DNA from: Streptomyces rubradiris
GTDB lineage: Bacteria > Actinomycetota > Actinomycetes > Streptomycetales > Streptomycetaceae
NCBI RefSeq assembly: GCF_016860525.1
Contig: NZ_BNEA01000015.1
Coordinates: 5,108,501 to 5,172,500 of the forward strand
Direction of reading: 5' to 3'
Length of the DNA: 64,000 nucleotides
Part shown: one piece after another, positions 7,858 to 16,353 of the stretch
Position numbering within the stretch: position 1 is the stretch's first letter
Layout of the letters: each line of letters begins with the position of its first letter
Position numbers and translations under genes: made by a program
Notes under the pieces: model-generated
Database searches by the model: none
Seen by the model: the letters and a program-made list of their open reading frames with translations, nothing else
Told to the model about the DNA's origin: nothing

Positions 7858-9443
7858 AGCACGTCCTCCTCGGTGACGGGGTCGGGGGCCTCAGGCGCCG
7901 CCTCGCCCGGCGGGCCGCCGTGCGTCCACGGGGTGTCCTCGGGGTCGGGCAGTTTCGCGCCGCCGCGCTGCTCGTGCTCGAACAGCGTGAAGCAGATCCG
8001 GTCGCCCTTCTCGGGCACCGAACCGGGCTCGGGCTCCTTGCCCCGGCCCATCCGGTCCAGGACGCGCAGGGTCAGCACCCCGTCCGCCTCGTACCCGACG
8101 AACTCCGCCGACTGCGGCCGGCCGTCCAGCGAGCGGTACACCCGCGCCCGCTCCGCGAGGTGCGGGAGGTCGTCGGTGCGGACGGTCACCAGCGGGCGCG
8201 GGCTCGGCCGCTTCCCCTCGCCGTACGCCATCACGACATCCGTGACCTCGCCCGCGAACGCCTCCCCGGCCAGCCGCCGCCCGGCCATCACCAGCGGATC
8301 GTCCAGCGCCTCCTGCGCCTCCAGCCGGGCCTGCTCCCGCTCGCGCGTGGCCAGTTTGTTCGCCGCCGTCACCGCGTCGTCCCGGCGCGGCTGCGGCGGC
8401 TCGCCGGCGCGCACCCGGTCCCGGTGCGCGGTGAACGACCAGCGGTCCCGCGTCCAGCGTCCCTCCACGTGCGCGCCCGGCGGCAGCGCCCGCAGCAGGT
8501 CCAGGCCCCGCCACACCGCGTCCCAGGTGGGCCGGGTGCGGCTCTCGACCAGGTCGCGGATGTCCCGCTCCGCGGCGGTGAGCGCGGCCAGCCGGGTGTC
8601 GGCCGTCAGCGGGTCCTCGGCGGCGGCCAGGGCCGTCCGCGCGCGGTCGTAGCGCTCGATCGCCGGGGCCAGCAGCTTGTTGTCGAACGCCGGGTCGGTG
8701 GCGGGACCGGCCGGCGGGCACAGCAGCTGGCCGCCGGCGTCCCGGGCGAGTTCGGCCCGGCGGGCGGCCTCGGCGCCGGACAGCCCCTCGGGAGGATCGA
8801 TCCAGGCGAGCAGCGCGCCCAGGTGCTCGTCCTCCAGGCCGGACTGGCCGGTCGCCCAGTGCCGGGAGAGCACGTCGGTCAGGGCCAGCAGCAGCGAGGA
8901 GCCGGGGACCCGGGCCCGCTCGCCGTAGTGGGTCAGCCAGCGGCCGAGCAGCGGCACCCGGGGCGGCGCCGGGTAGGGCGCGTCCGGGTCCTGCTCGGCG
9001 GTGCGCCGGAACCGCATCGAGCGGCCCAGCAGCCGTACGAAGTCCAGGCCGGTGCGGCTCGGGACGATCAGCTGGGGCGCGTCCGCGCACAGCTCGGCCG
9101 CCACCTTGACCCGCTTGCCGGTCTCCGGGTCGGTCTCGGTGCGCTCGGCCGCCTCCACGGCGTCGGCGTAGGACTCGATGTGCGGCAGCACGACGTCGGC
9201 CAGGTCGGCGAGGAACGTGAAGCGCAGATCGCGGTCCCGGGGCTGCGGCACGACCAGCAGCCGGGGCGCGTCCCGGTCGGTGCCGACCAGCGCGCCGAGC
9301 GGGGCGCCGGTCTCGCCGGCGGTGGTGAGCGGCACGAACACCAGCGGGCGGTCGGACAGATGCCGGTGCCGGACCGTCGCCGTCGGCTGCGCCCGGCCGC
9401 TGTCCACGGCCTCCAGCCGGGCGAGGGCGGTGATCAGGGACAC
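7854..9443 (-). CDS. Unknown 529-aa protein, middle gene of nuclease-helicase operon
   Basis: Begins at GTG 9443 with GGGGAGG about 6 bases upstream and overlaps the end of the nuclease gene by 10 bp; its stop overlaps the helicase start (GTGA). The tight overlaps imply translational coupling and a complex of the three products. I recognise no domain. The protein is soluble and rich in Arg and Asp/Glu. It has a central helical region with 'RTRPTWDAVWRGLDLLRALP' and a C-terminal part with 'EKGDRICFTLFEHEQRGG', and ends in a Pro/Glu-rich tail. It could be a subunit binding nucleic acid or bridging helicase and nuclease; that is inference from position only. Confidence 0.75.
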   Translation of the reverse strand: MSLITALARLEAVDSGRAQPTATVRHRHLSDRPLVFVPLTTAGETGAPLGALVGTDRDAPRLLVVPQPRDRDLRFTFLADLADVVLPHIESYADAVEAAERTETDPETGKRVKVAAELCADAPQLIVPSRTGLDFVRLLGRSMRFRRTAEQDPDAPYPAPPRVPLLGRWLTHYGERARVPGSSLLLALTDVLSRHWATGQSGLEDEHLGALLAWIDPPEGLSGAEAARRAELARDAGGQLLCPPAGPATDPAFDNKLLAPAIERYDRARTALAAAEDPLTADTRLAALTAAERDIRDLVESRTRPTWDAVWRGLDLLRALPPGAHVEGRWTRDRWSFTAHRDRVRAGEPPQPRRDDAVTAANKLATREREQARLEAQEALDDPLVMAGRRLAGEAFAGEVTDVVMAYGEGKRPSPRPLVTVRTDDLPHLAERARVYRSLDGRPQSAEFVGYEADGVLTLRVLDRMGRGKEPEPGSVPEKGDRICFTLFEHEQRGGAKLPDPEDTPWTHGGPPGEAAPEAPDPVTEEDVL

Positions 9444-10669
9444 GCGCCCACCTCCCCGGCGCCCGCCGACGGGGCGTCGGCCGGGAGCGGTGCCGGCTGC
9501 CCGGCGGCCGTCCGCAGGGCCTCCGCGCGCAGGGCCGCCGCCCGGCGCAGCGCCGCCACCGCCGGGTCGGCCGGGTCGCCGCTCGCGCCACGGGCGGCGG
9601 ACAGCACCTCCGCCACGGTGGCCAGGCCGCCCAGCTCGGCCCGCAGGGGCCGGCCCAGCCGGGTGACCGCACCGGCCGCGCGGGCCCGCTCCCGGCAGTG
9701 GAAGGCCAGCTCGCAGGCGGACAGGCACTCCGGGGCGTAGGCCGCCGGCACCGCCTCCACCGCGGCCGTCAGCTGCTCGGCGGGCCGGTCGGGCGCGAAG
9801 CACGTGCCCTCGGGCAGGGTGTCGGCGATCTCCTCGATCCGGGTGAGCCGGGCGAGCTGGCGGGCGGTGACCGCGCGCTGCTTGCGGACGTCCACGGCGC
9901 GGCCCGCGGGCAGGTTCGAGAAGTCCTTCGGGCACACCAGCAGCACCTGGTGGCGCACCTCGGGAACGGGGTCGAGGCGGGCGGCGACCTGTTCCAGCGC
10001 CAGCACGTACACCGCCGCCTGCCGGGCCGCGGCGCCGACCTTCGCCGGGTCCGCGGCGCCGTCCACCATCGGGAAGGACTTGATCTCCACCACCGACCAG
10101 CCGCCGTCCGGGTGCACCACCACCGCGTCCGGCTCCAGGAAGGCGGGCGAACCCGCCACGTCCAGGGCGAGCATCGGATGGTCCAGCAGCGTCCAGCCGC
10201 CCGCCCGGGTGGCCTCGCGCAGCGCCAGCGCCGTACGGGCCGTACGTCCCTCGGGGCCGTGCGCGGTCAGGTCGGGCACGGCCGCGCCGGCGGGCGGTTC
10301 GGCGCCCGGGTCGAGCCGGGCGTGCACCAGCCGCAGCAGCTCCGCGCCGCCGTCCGCCTTCACCCGCGCCTCGAACGCGTTGCCCCGGGTCAGCGCGAAC
10401 TGCGACTGCCCGAAGCCGGACGGGGCGCCCAGCGCGCTCGCCAGCCGGGCCTTGTCCACCCCGGCGCCGTCCAGGATCGCCCGCCGGGCGCACCCCGGGT
10501 TCGCGGCGAGCGCCGCGAGGGCGCGGGCGTCCAGGGCCTTGGCCGGTACGTCGGGACCGCGCAGCTCAGCGAGCCGGTGTCGGAGCCCCTTCGCCCGCGT
10601 CGGTGGCGGGGGCGTCCGGTCCGGCCGCGAGGCCGCGCCGCGAGTCGCGCTGCCGTGGAATTCGCTCAC
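9434..10669 (-). CDS. PD-(D/E)XK nuclease with Cas4/AddB-like cysteine set
   Basis: About 411 aa. A longer form from TTG 10699 would overlap the PAP2 gene even more; GTG 10669 is preferred, but the start is uncertain. The nuclease core 'EPDAVVVHPDGGWSVVEIKS' gives the D...ExK signature. One cysteine near the N-terminus ('NPGCARR', about residue 60) and three near the C-terminus (C-x3-C-x5-C, about residues 315-325) mimic the 4Fe-4S staple of Cas4 and AddB nucleases. No Cas genes or CRISPR array are present. It is the first gene of an operon with an unknown protein and an SF1 helicase. A role in DNA end processing or defence is inferred. Confidence 0.8.
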   Translation of the reverse strand: MSEFHGSATRGAASRPDRTPPPPTRAKGLRHRLAELRGPDVPAKALDARALAALAANPGCARRAILDGAGVDKARLASALGAPSGFGQSQFALTRGNAFEARVKADGGAELLRLVHARLDPGAEPPAGAAVPDLTAHGPEGRTARTALALREATRAGGWTLLDHPMLALDVAGSPAFLEPDAVVVHPDGGWSVVEIKSFPMVDGAADPAKVGAAARQAAVYVLALEQVAARLDPVPEVRHQVLLVCPKDFSNLPAGRAVDVRKQRAVTARQLARLTRIEEIADTLPEGTCFAPDRPAEQLTAAVEAVPAAYAPECLSACELAFHCRERARAAGAVTRLGRPLRAELGGLATVAEVLSAARGASGDPADPAVAALRRAAALRAEALRTAAGQPAPLPADAPSAGAGEVGACP

Positions 10670-11510
10670 CCGCCGAAGTCTGGCATCCGGCACTGACAAT
10701 CGGGGAACCGGTGCCGGAAGCGACCGGGGCGGCGGGGCGCGACAGCCGGGCGCGGAGCCGGTCCACCGCCCGCATGAGGGGCGGCGCCAGCAGGTAGCCG
10801 ACGCCCATCACGGCGACACCCGCGACCGCGTCCAGGAGGTAGTGGTTGGCGGTGCCCATGACCACGATCGCGGTCACCAGCGGGTAGACCACGCCGAGGA
10901 CCCTCGCCAGGCGCGTGCCGCCGTGGCGCCACAACAGAACCCCGCACCACAGCGCCCAGCCCACGTGCAGGCTCGGCATCGCCGCGTACTGGTTGGTCAT
11001 GCCGCCCATGCCGCGCGGGGCGCTGGCCTCGCCGCCCCACCAGCCGTACGAGCTGTACTGCGCCATGGTGTCCACGAAGCCGTAACCGGCGTCCAGCAGC
11101 CGGGGCGGGCAGGTCGGCAGCAGGGTGAAGCCGATCAGGCCGATGAAGGTGGACGTGAGCAGCCAGGTGCGCGCGGCCCGGTAGTGCGGGGCACGTGCGC
11201 GGAAGAGCCACACCAGGATGGCGGGCGTCACCAGGTAGTGCAGCGAGGCGTACCAGAAGTCGGCCGGCACGCCGAGCCAGGCCTCCCGGGTGAACAGCCG
11301 GTTCAGCGGGTGCTCGGCGTTGAGGTGGAGGGCCTTCTCGATGCGCAGGATCGCCAGGCCGTGGTCGACGGCGCCGGAGACGTCACCGCGGGCGAGGAGC
11401 CGGCCGGCCGAGTAGCAGCCGTAGACCAGCAGGATCAGCGGCAGCTCGGTCCACCAGCGCGGCCGGGGACGGAGGGCCACCTCGGTGCCCGGTGTCTCGG
11501 TCTGCGGCAA
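10566..11510 (-). CDS. PAP2-superfamily membrane phosphatase / IPC-synthase-like protein
   Basis: Start chosen at TTG 11510, which has GGGGGAGGG about 8 bases upstream; GTG 11573 would add 21 residues without a clear site. About six hydrophobic helices are present. The catalytic loops read 'AMPSLHVGWALW' (PSxH, with Leu in place of Gly) and 'GTANHYLLDAVAG' (HxxxD), the AUR1/inositol-phosphorylceramide-synthase-like PAP2 variant. The C2/C3 His-Asp pair is intact, so lipid-phosphate phosphatase or headgroup-transferase activity at the membrane is plausible. The charged C-terminal tail overlaps the downstream nuclease gene by about 100 bp, unusually long. Confidence 0.82.
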   Translation of the reverse strand: MPQTETPGTEVALRPRPRWWTELPLILLVYGCYSAGRLLARGDVSGAVDHGLAILRIEKALHLNAEHPLNRLFTREAWLGVPADFWYASLHYLVTPAILVWLFRARAPHYRAARTWLLTSTFIGLIGFTLLPTCPPRLLDAGYGFVDTMAQYSSYGWWGGEASAPRGMGGMTNQYAAMPSLHVGWALWCGVLLWRHGGTRLARVLGVVYPLVTAIVVMGTANHYLLDAVAGVAVMGVGYLLAPPLMRAVDRLRARLSRPAAPVASGTGSPIVSAGCQTSAGERIPRQRDSRRGLAAGPDAPATDAGEGAPTPAR

Positions 11511-11763
11511 TCCGATCGCCCTCCCCCTTCTGCTGTGTGCGGTGCTGGCGCCCCCGGCGGGCGACCGTGCCACTTTACGGTGTCCCTACCGCGCCCATGA
11601 GGGGCCGGTCGACCATGCCCGGTGCACGTCCGGCCCTGGAAGACGCCGGGGCCGCCCGCAAGGTTGCCTGTCGGCGGGGTGAGTGATGATGGAGGGGCCG
11701 AAAACACTCGTAGCTTCCGTGGCTCCCCCCCCACGGGCGCCACCCCTTCCGGAGAGGTCTCCC

Positions 11764-12360
11764 ATGGCACCGCGCATCCTGCTGGCCCGGCACGGACAGA
11801 CGGCCTGGTCGCTGTCCGGCAAGCACACCGGCAGGACCGATGTGCCGCTGCTGGAGGAGGGCCGGCACGGGGCCAAGCTGCTCGGCGAGCGGTTGCACCG
11901 GGCTCCGCTGGACGGGCTGGCGGACGTGGAGATACGCACCAGCCCGCTCTCCCGCGCGCGCGAGACGTGCGAACTCGCCGGGTTCGGCGAGCGGGCCGAG
12001 CACTGGGACACGCTCATGGAGTGGGACTACGGCGCGTACGAGGGGATGACCCCCGCCGAGATCCAGGCGGTCCGGCCGGGCTGGCTGATCTGGCGGGACG
12101 GGGTCCCGGAGGGCGAGTCCGTCGCCGAGGTCGCCGCGCGCGCCGACGAGGTGGTGTCCTGGGCCCGCTCGGCCGACCGCGACGTCCTGGTCTTCGCCCA
12201 CGGGCACATCCTGCGGTCGATCGGGGCGCGGTGGCTGGGCCTGCCGCTGGACTTCGCGGCCCGCATCCGGCTGAACCCCACGTCCCTGTCCGTCCTGGGC
12301 TGGGCGTACGGCGAGCCGGCGATCGAGAACTGGAACGACGTGGGGCACTTGGCCGGCTGA
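11764..12360 (+). CDS. Histidine phosphatase family protein (phosphoglycerate-mutase-like)
   Basis: 198 aa from ATG 11764, with GGAGAGG 6 bases before it; the frame is open upstream but lacks a ribosome site. The catalytic 'LARHGQTAW' (RHG) stands at the N-terminus. The second arginine '[14 protein letters not shown]', the acidic 'EWDYGAYEG' and the late histidine in '[10 protein letters not shown]' complete the phosphohistidine active site. The pattern matches GpmB/CobC-like small phosphatases with a covalent phosphohistidine. The substrate is unknown. It faces the TPR regulator gene, with 80 bp between their ends. Confidence 0.9.
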   Translation: MAPRILLARHGQTAWSLSGKHTGRTDVPLLEEGRHGAKLLGERLHRAPLDGLADVEIRTSPLSRARETCELAGFGERAEHWDTLMEWDYGAYEGMTPAEIQAVRPGWLIWRDGVPEGESVAEVAARADEVVSWARSADRDVLVFAHGHILRSIGARWLGLPLDFAARIRLNPTSLSVLGWAYGEPAIENWNDVGHLAG

Positions 12361-12438
12361 CGGGGGAGCGGTGCCGGTGCGCGGGGCTGGGGGTGCGTCG
12401 GCTTTCGCCGGGACCGGTGACGTACCGTCCCGGGTTGA

Positions 12439-13929
12439 CTACACCGGCCCCCCGCCCCGCACCGGACGCGGCCCCTTGTAGGACGCGTGCCGGTCGAGGA
12501 ACTCCGCCACTCCCGACGCCCGCCGGTGCGGCAGCAGCACCCGCGCCGTCCCGGCCAGCATCCCCTGGATCCGCGAGGACTGGACCTGGTCCAGCAGCGC
12601 GAGCACCCGCAGCCCCGCCTCCGCCGCCTCGTCGGGACGGCCCTCGCGGGCCAGGTCGTCGGCCAGCTCGGCGGTGTAGAGCGCGATGTTGCGGGTGAAG
12701 TGCGGATCCTGCGCCTGCGCGGCGCGCCGCGCCTGCCGGGACGCCCGCCGCCAGTCGCCCAGCGTGGACCAGCACTGCGCCTCCAGGCCCGCCAGCTCGG
12801 CCTCGCCGTAGAAACTCATCCACTCCGGGTCCGCGTCCGCACGGCCCCGCTCGAACAGGGCCTGGGCACGCGCCAGCGCCCGCTCGCAGCCGGTGCGGTC
12901 GGCGAGCCCCGCCCAGCCGCCCGCCTCGCGCAGCGCCAGCAGGGACAGCAGCCGGGCCGAGCCGAGCGGCCGCGCGGCGCGCTGCGCGGCCTGCGCGGCC
13001 CGGACCGCCTCCCGGGGACGGCCCGCGTCCCGGGCGAGGAAGGCGGTGTTGCAGAAGGCGTGCGCCTCCAGCCCCGCGTCCCCGGTCATCCGGGCGGTGG
13101 CCAGCGCCTCCGCGTAGTGCGAGCGCGCGTCGTCGAAGCGGCCGGAGTCGTGGGCCAGCCAGCCGACGGAGATGGCGAGTTCACCGGCTCCCGCGTGCAG
13201 CCGGTCGGCGGTGGTCTGCCGGGTGGCGCCGGCGTCGAGCAGCGCGTAGGCGGCGCGCAGCGGGGCCGCCGCGCGCCGGTACAGGCCGTCCGCGCCGTGC
13301 CGGTCGTCGAGCAACCGGATGCGGCGGACGGCCTCCTCCAGGGCCATGGCCTCGGGGACACCGGCGCGCCACGGCAGCCGGTCCGCCGCCGCGGCGGCCG
13401 GGGCGAGCCCCAGCGGGACCAGTGTGGCGGCGGCCACCGTGGCGCCTCCGCCGGTCATGAATGCGCGACGCAGCACGTCGCTCTCCTCGTGGTTCGGGTG
13501 GTTCGGGTGGTTCGTGTGGTTCGGGGGATCGTTCCGCCAGGGGTCCCCCGGGTCGTACGGCTCGTCGGCCCCGGGCGACCCCCCGGCTGGCCCCCCGGGT
13601 GCGGGCCCCCGGGGAGCCGCCACGGCCGTACGCGCCGCCCGGCCGCGGACGGACGAGCGGGGCACGAAGCCCAGGTCGGTGAGGGCGCGGCCGGGGAACA
13701 TGTGCAGGAACACCCGCTCGTAGGCGTAGTTCGGGCAGCGGATCTCACCCGCCTCGACCCGGCCGATGTAGCGCGCGTCACAGCTCACCCGCTCGCCGAT
13801 CTCGCGCGCGGCCCGCCGGACCAGCGCCGCGAACTCGGCCGGGGAGCGCGAGCCCCGCAGCCGGCGGAAGGCGAGGTTCGGCCGGAGCGGCCGGTCGGGC
13901 TGTGACGAGGTCACCGTTGACGACGCCAT
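12439..13929 (-). CDS. HTH/TPR regulatory protein (NsdA-like architecture)
   Basis: 496 aa from ATG 13929. Residues about 15-85 form a helix-turn-helix-like region ('EFAALVRRAAREIGERVSC' followed by 'YIGRVEAGEI', a classic XRE recognition stretch). Next comes a low-complexity linker with repeated Asn-His-Pro (residues about 135-150), then an 'RRAFMTGGGATVAAATLVPLG' segment and a C-terminal half of TPR-like helical repeats up to about residue 490. Similar proteins (NsdA family) modulate sporulation and antibiotic production in Streptomyces; that role is family knowledge and is not shown here. The linker is encoded by near-perfect 9-bp tandem repeats. A small partner gene is divergent, starting at 14205. 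Confidence 0.78.
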   Translation of the reverse strand: MASSTVTSSQPDRPLRPNLAFRRLRGSRSPAEFAALVRRAAREIGERVSCDARYIGRVEAGEIRCPNYAYERVFLHMFPGRALTDLGFVPRSSVRGRAARTAVAAPRGPAPGGPAGGSPGADEPYDPGDPWRNDPPNHTNHPNHPNHEESDVLRRAFMTGGGATVAAATLVPLGLAPAAAAADRLPWRAGVPEAMALEEAVRRIRLLDDRHGADGLYRRAAAPLRAAYALLDAGATRQTTADRLHAGAGELAISVGWLAHDSGRFDDARSHYAEALATARMTGDAGLEAHAFCNTAFLARDAGRPREAVRAAQAAQRAARPLGSARLLSLLALREAGGWAGLADRTGCERALARAQALFERGRADADPEWMSFYGEAELAGLEAQCWSTLGDWRRASRQARRAAQAQDPHFTRNIALYTAELADDLAREGRPDEAAEAGLRVLALLDQVQSSRIQGMLAGTARVLLPHRRASGVAEFLDRHASYKGPRPVRGGGPV

Positions 13930-14204
13930 GGCCGGGTCCTCTCGTGCGAACCGTCGAACCATGCCGGGACCGGGGCGGTTCCGGGGTGGTACCGGGACGG
14001 GGCGCCTGGCTGACGCGGCCGCTTCCGGCGGGCATGAACGTACCCGCTGTAGGGGGCCCGGCACGCGGTGTTTGGCCACAAACCGGATATCTCCCGCGTG
14101 ATCTGCCATGAAGTGCCATCCTTTGCGGCGCACCTGGACCGTGCCTGTTGACGTGTTGTCGCGTTGAACCCCGTGGACCGCAACAGGGCTGTGTGGAGGC
14201 CGGC

Positions 14205-14612
14205 ATGGAGACCAGCCAGAGCAATGAACCTTGTACGTCGCCGTCGTCGCCCGCGTGTGCGGGCGACCCGGCTTGCGACCTCGTGACGGTACCGGCCCGG
14301 CAGGGGCTGGAGGCGGTCGACATCCTGCGGCGAGCGGGAGCGGACGCGGTGGGGCCCGTCCTGCACGACGACGACCGTGACACCCTCTGCTTCCTGGTGC
14401 CGGCCGGCACGGCGGCCTGCTGGGACCTGCCGGGCAGCACCTGCACCGAGACGGACGGGCGCGGACTGCGGCCGGCCCCCGGCCCCCCGGCGGCGGGCTC
14501 GGACTGGCTGCTGCCCCCCGGCGAGGCCGACCCCGCCACGGACCCGGCGGTACTGCGCCGGGCGCTGGGGGAGGCGGCCCGGCTGATCGCGGTGGCGGAC
14601 GGGTGCTGCTGA
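14205..14612 (+). CDS. Small hypothetical protein, possibly primase/polymerase-related (135 aa)
   Basis: ATG 14205 follows GGAGG by 4 bases; an upstream in-frame ATG at 14148 lacks one. The protein has a 'VPAGTAACWDLPGS' segment followed by 'GSDWLLPP', reminiscent of the short Streptomyces proteins labelled bifunctional primase/polymerase, and ends in a helix with 'CC'. No catalytic motif is visible. It is divergent from the HTH/TPR regulator. This pairing is common in Streptomyces genomes as I recall them, but its meaning is unknown. Confidence 0.6.
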   Translation: METSQSNEPCTSPSSPACAGDPACDLVTVPARQGLEAVDILRRAGADAVGPVLHDDDRDTLCFLVPAGTAACWDLPGSTCTETDGRGLRPAPGPPAAGSDWLLPPGEADPATDPAVLRRALGEAARLIAVADGCC

Positions 14613-14768
14613 GGCGGGCGGACGCCGGCTGAGGCGTTCCGGCACGTGCTGACACGTGCTGAGCGTTGTGCGGCACGTGCTGACGCGTTGTGCCGACGCG
14701 CGTGTCCCGAGTCTCCATCGGTCGCCGGCGGTGCCGCACCCTGCCGTGGCACCTGCGAAAATGGGCGG

Positions 14769-15632
14769 ATGGGCAGGTCCAGGAACACCCGGCGCAGGTC
14801 GGCCGTCACCGTCGAGGAGCCGGTCGACGGCGGTCTCGCGCAGCTCGTCCCCGACCCCGACCGGGGCCGGGCCTGGACCCTGCTGATCGACGGGGCGCCC
14901 CAGTCGCACGTCGACCTGGACGACCCGGCGTACCTCTCCTTCGACTATCAGCGGCGCCTCGGCCATGTCATCGACCTCGCCGCCCCGCCCGGCCGTCCCG
15001 TGCACGCCGTGCACCTCGGCGGCGGCGCCTTCACCCTCGCCCGGTACGTCGCCGCGACCCGGCCCCGCTCCACCCAGCAGGTCGTGGAGCGCGACGCGAG
15101 CCTCGTCCGGCTGGTCCGCCGCGAGCTGCCGCTGGACACGAACGCGCGCGTCCGGGTGCGCGCGGTGGACGCCCGTGAGGGCCTGGCCAAGGTGCCGGAC
15201 GGCTGGGCCGACCTGGTCATCGCCGACGTGTTCAGCGGTGCCCGCACCCCCGCCCACCTCACCTCCACCGAGTTCCTCGACGAGGTCCGCCGGGCCCTGA
15301 AACCCTCCGGGAGCTACGCGGCCAACCTCGCCGACGGCCCGCCGCTCGCCCACCTGCGCGGCCAGATCGCCACCGCCGCCGCCCGGTTCGGCGAACTCGC
15401 GCTGATCGCCGACGCGGCCGTGCTGCGCGGCAAGCGCTTCGGCAACGCCGTCCTGGTCGCCTCCGACGCCCCGTTGCCGCTCGCCGAACTCACCCGCCGT
15501 GCCGCCTCCGACCCGCACCCCGGCCGGGTCGAACACGGCCGGGCGCTCACCGACTTCACCGGCGGCGCGGTGCCCGTGACGGACGAGGCCGCGGTGGCGT
15601 CCCCGGCCCCGCCGCCGTCGGTGTTCCGCTAG
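14769..15632 (+). CDS. Spermidine-synthase-like SAM-dependent methyltransferase fold protein
   Basis: 287 aa from ATG 14769, preceded only by a weak AAATGGG-type site; a GTG about 25 bases upstream is an alternative. The Rossmann core is clear: 'AVHLGGGAFTLARYVA' (motif I glycine loop), 'VVERDASLVRLVRREL' (acidic residue after strand 2), 'DLVIADVFSGARTPAHLTSTEF' (motif with the active-site Asp region). This is the spermidine/spermine synthase family. Such stand-alone actinobacterial members often lack proven aminopropyltransferase activity, so the substrate is left open. It is convergent with the membrane protein at 15675. Confidence 0.82.
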   Translation: MGRSRNTRRRSAVTVEEPVDGGLAQLVPDPDRGRAWTLLIDGAPQSHVDLDDPAYLSFDYQRRLGHVIDLAAPPGRPVHAVHLGGGAFTLARYVAATRPRSTQQVVERDASLVRLVRRELPLDTNARVRVRAVDAREGLAKVPDGWADLVIADVFSGARTPAHLTSTEFLDEVRRALKPSGSYAANLADGPPLAHLRGQIATAAARFGELALIADAAVLRGKRFGNAVLVASDAPLPLAELTRRAASDPHPGRVEHGRALTDFTGGAVPVTDEAAVASPAPPPSVFR

Positions 15633-15674
15633 GGCCGCTGCTCGGCACCTGTTCAGTCCTTGCCCAGCCCCTGC

Positions 15675-16235
15675 TCAGTACGTGCCGACCTCGACCCGTG
15701 GCGGCCCGTCGTGCCAGGTGCAGAACACCGACACCCGGTCCGTGCCCCGGACGAACTCCACCCGGATCCAGCTCGCCGTCTTCCACACCTGCATCGACCA
15801 GCCGGCCCCCGGGGCCGCCGAGACGAGCGTGGCGTCGGCCGGACCGAGGTCGAACACCGCCCGGCCGCCGTCGGTGTCGTAGGACCTGACCCGGCCGGAC
15901 GCGCCGGCGGAGGCGGTCGCGGTGGCGGTGGCGGTGGCGGTGGGGGTGGGGGACGGGGGCCGGGGGCCGGCCGGGGTCGCCGTGTCGGTCCGCGCGGGCG
16001 TCGGCCGGGCCGGTTCCCGCGTCGACGGCGGGACCGGGGAGGCGGCGGTCGTCGAGGGCGCGGAAGCCGTCTCCGGGGCCGACGCGCCGGCCGCCGGGAC
16101 GGGCAGGGCACGCGGCGGCTCGTACGCGGTCCCGGCCAGCACCGTGTGCACGCCCCACCAGGACAGCGTGACCGCCGCTGCCGTCGCGAGCAGCCAGGCC
16201 AGTACGTGTACGAGTCCTCTGCGCATCGGCGCCAT
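15675..16235 (-). CDS. Membrane-anchored protein with Pro/Thr/Ala linker and C-terminal beta domain
   Basis: 186 aa from ATG 16235 (ATG 16226, three codons in, is also possible). An N-terminal hydrophobic helix (residues about 8-35) with a preceding Arg pair acts as signal anchor. An extended Pro/Ser/Thr/Ala linker contains a run of alternating Thr-Ala. A C-terminal domain of about 65 residues with 'WSMQVWKTASWIRVEFV' and 'VFCTWHDGPP' is probably extracytoplasmic. No family recognised. It is divergent from the two-component system at 16354 and could be its target or sensor partner; this is positional inference only. Confidence 0.65.
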   Translation of the reverse strand: MAPMRRGLVHVLAWLLATAAAVTLSWWGVHTVLAGTAYEPPRALPVPAAGASAPETASAPSTTAASPVPPSTREPARPTPARTDTATPAGPRPPSPTPTATATATATASAGASGRVRSYDTDGGRAVFDLGPADATLVSAAPGAGWSMQVWKTASWIRVEFVRGTDRVSVFCTWHDGPPRVEVGTY

Positions 16236-16353
16236 ACTGCCTCACCGGTCACACTGGTCACGCCGGTCACACCGGTCGCGGGGAGTTGTCCACAAGCGCG
16301 GAGTTGTCCACAGGCTCCGGCCGGGCCCGGCGGCATGGCGTACGGTGCGGCGC

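Noticed and set aside
9434..10669. CRISPR-associated Cas4 identity for the nuclease
   Set aside because: Only the D...ExK core and cysteine spacing resemble Cas4; there is no array or cas gene, and the partner genes are a helicase and an unknown protein.
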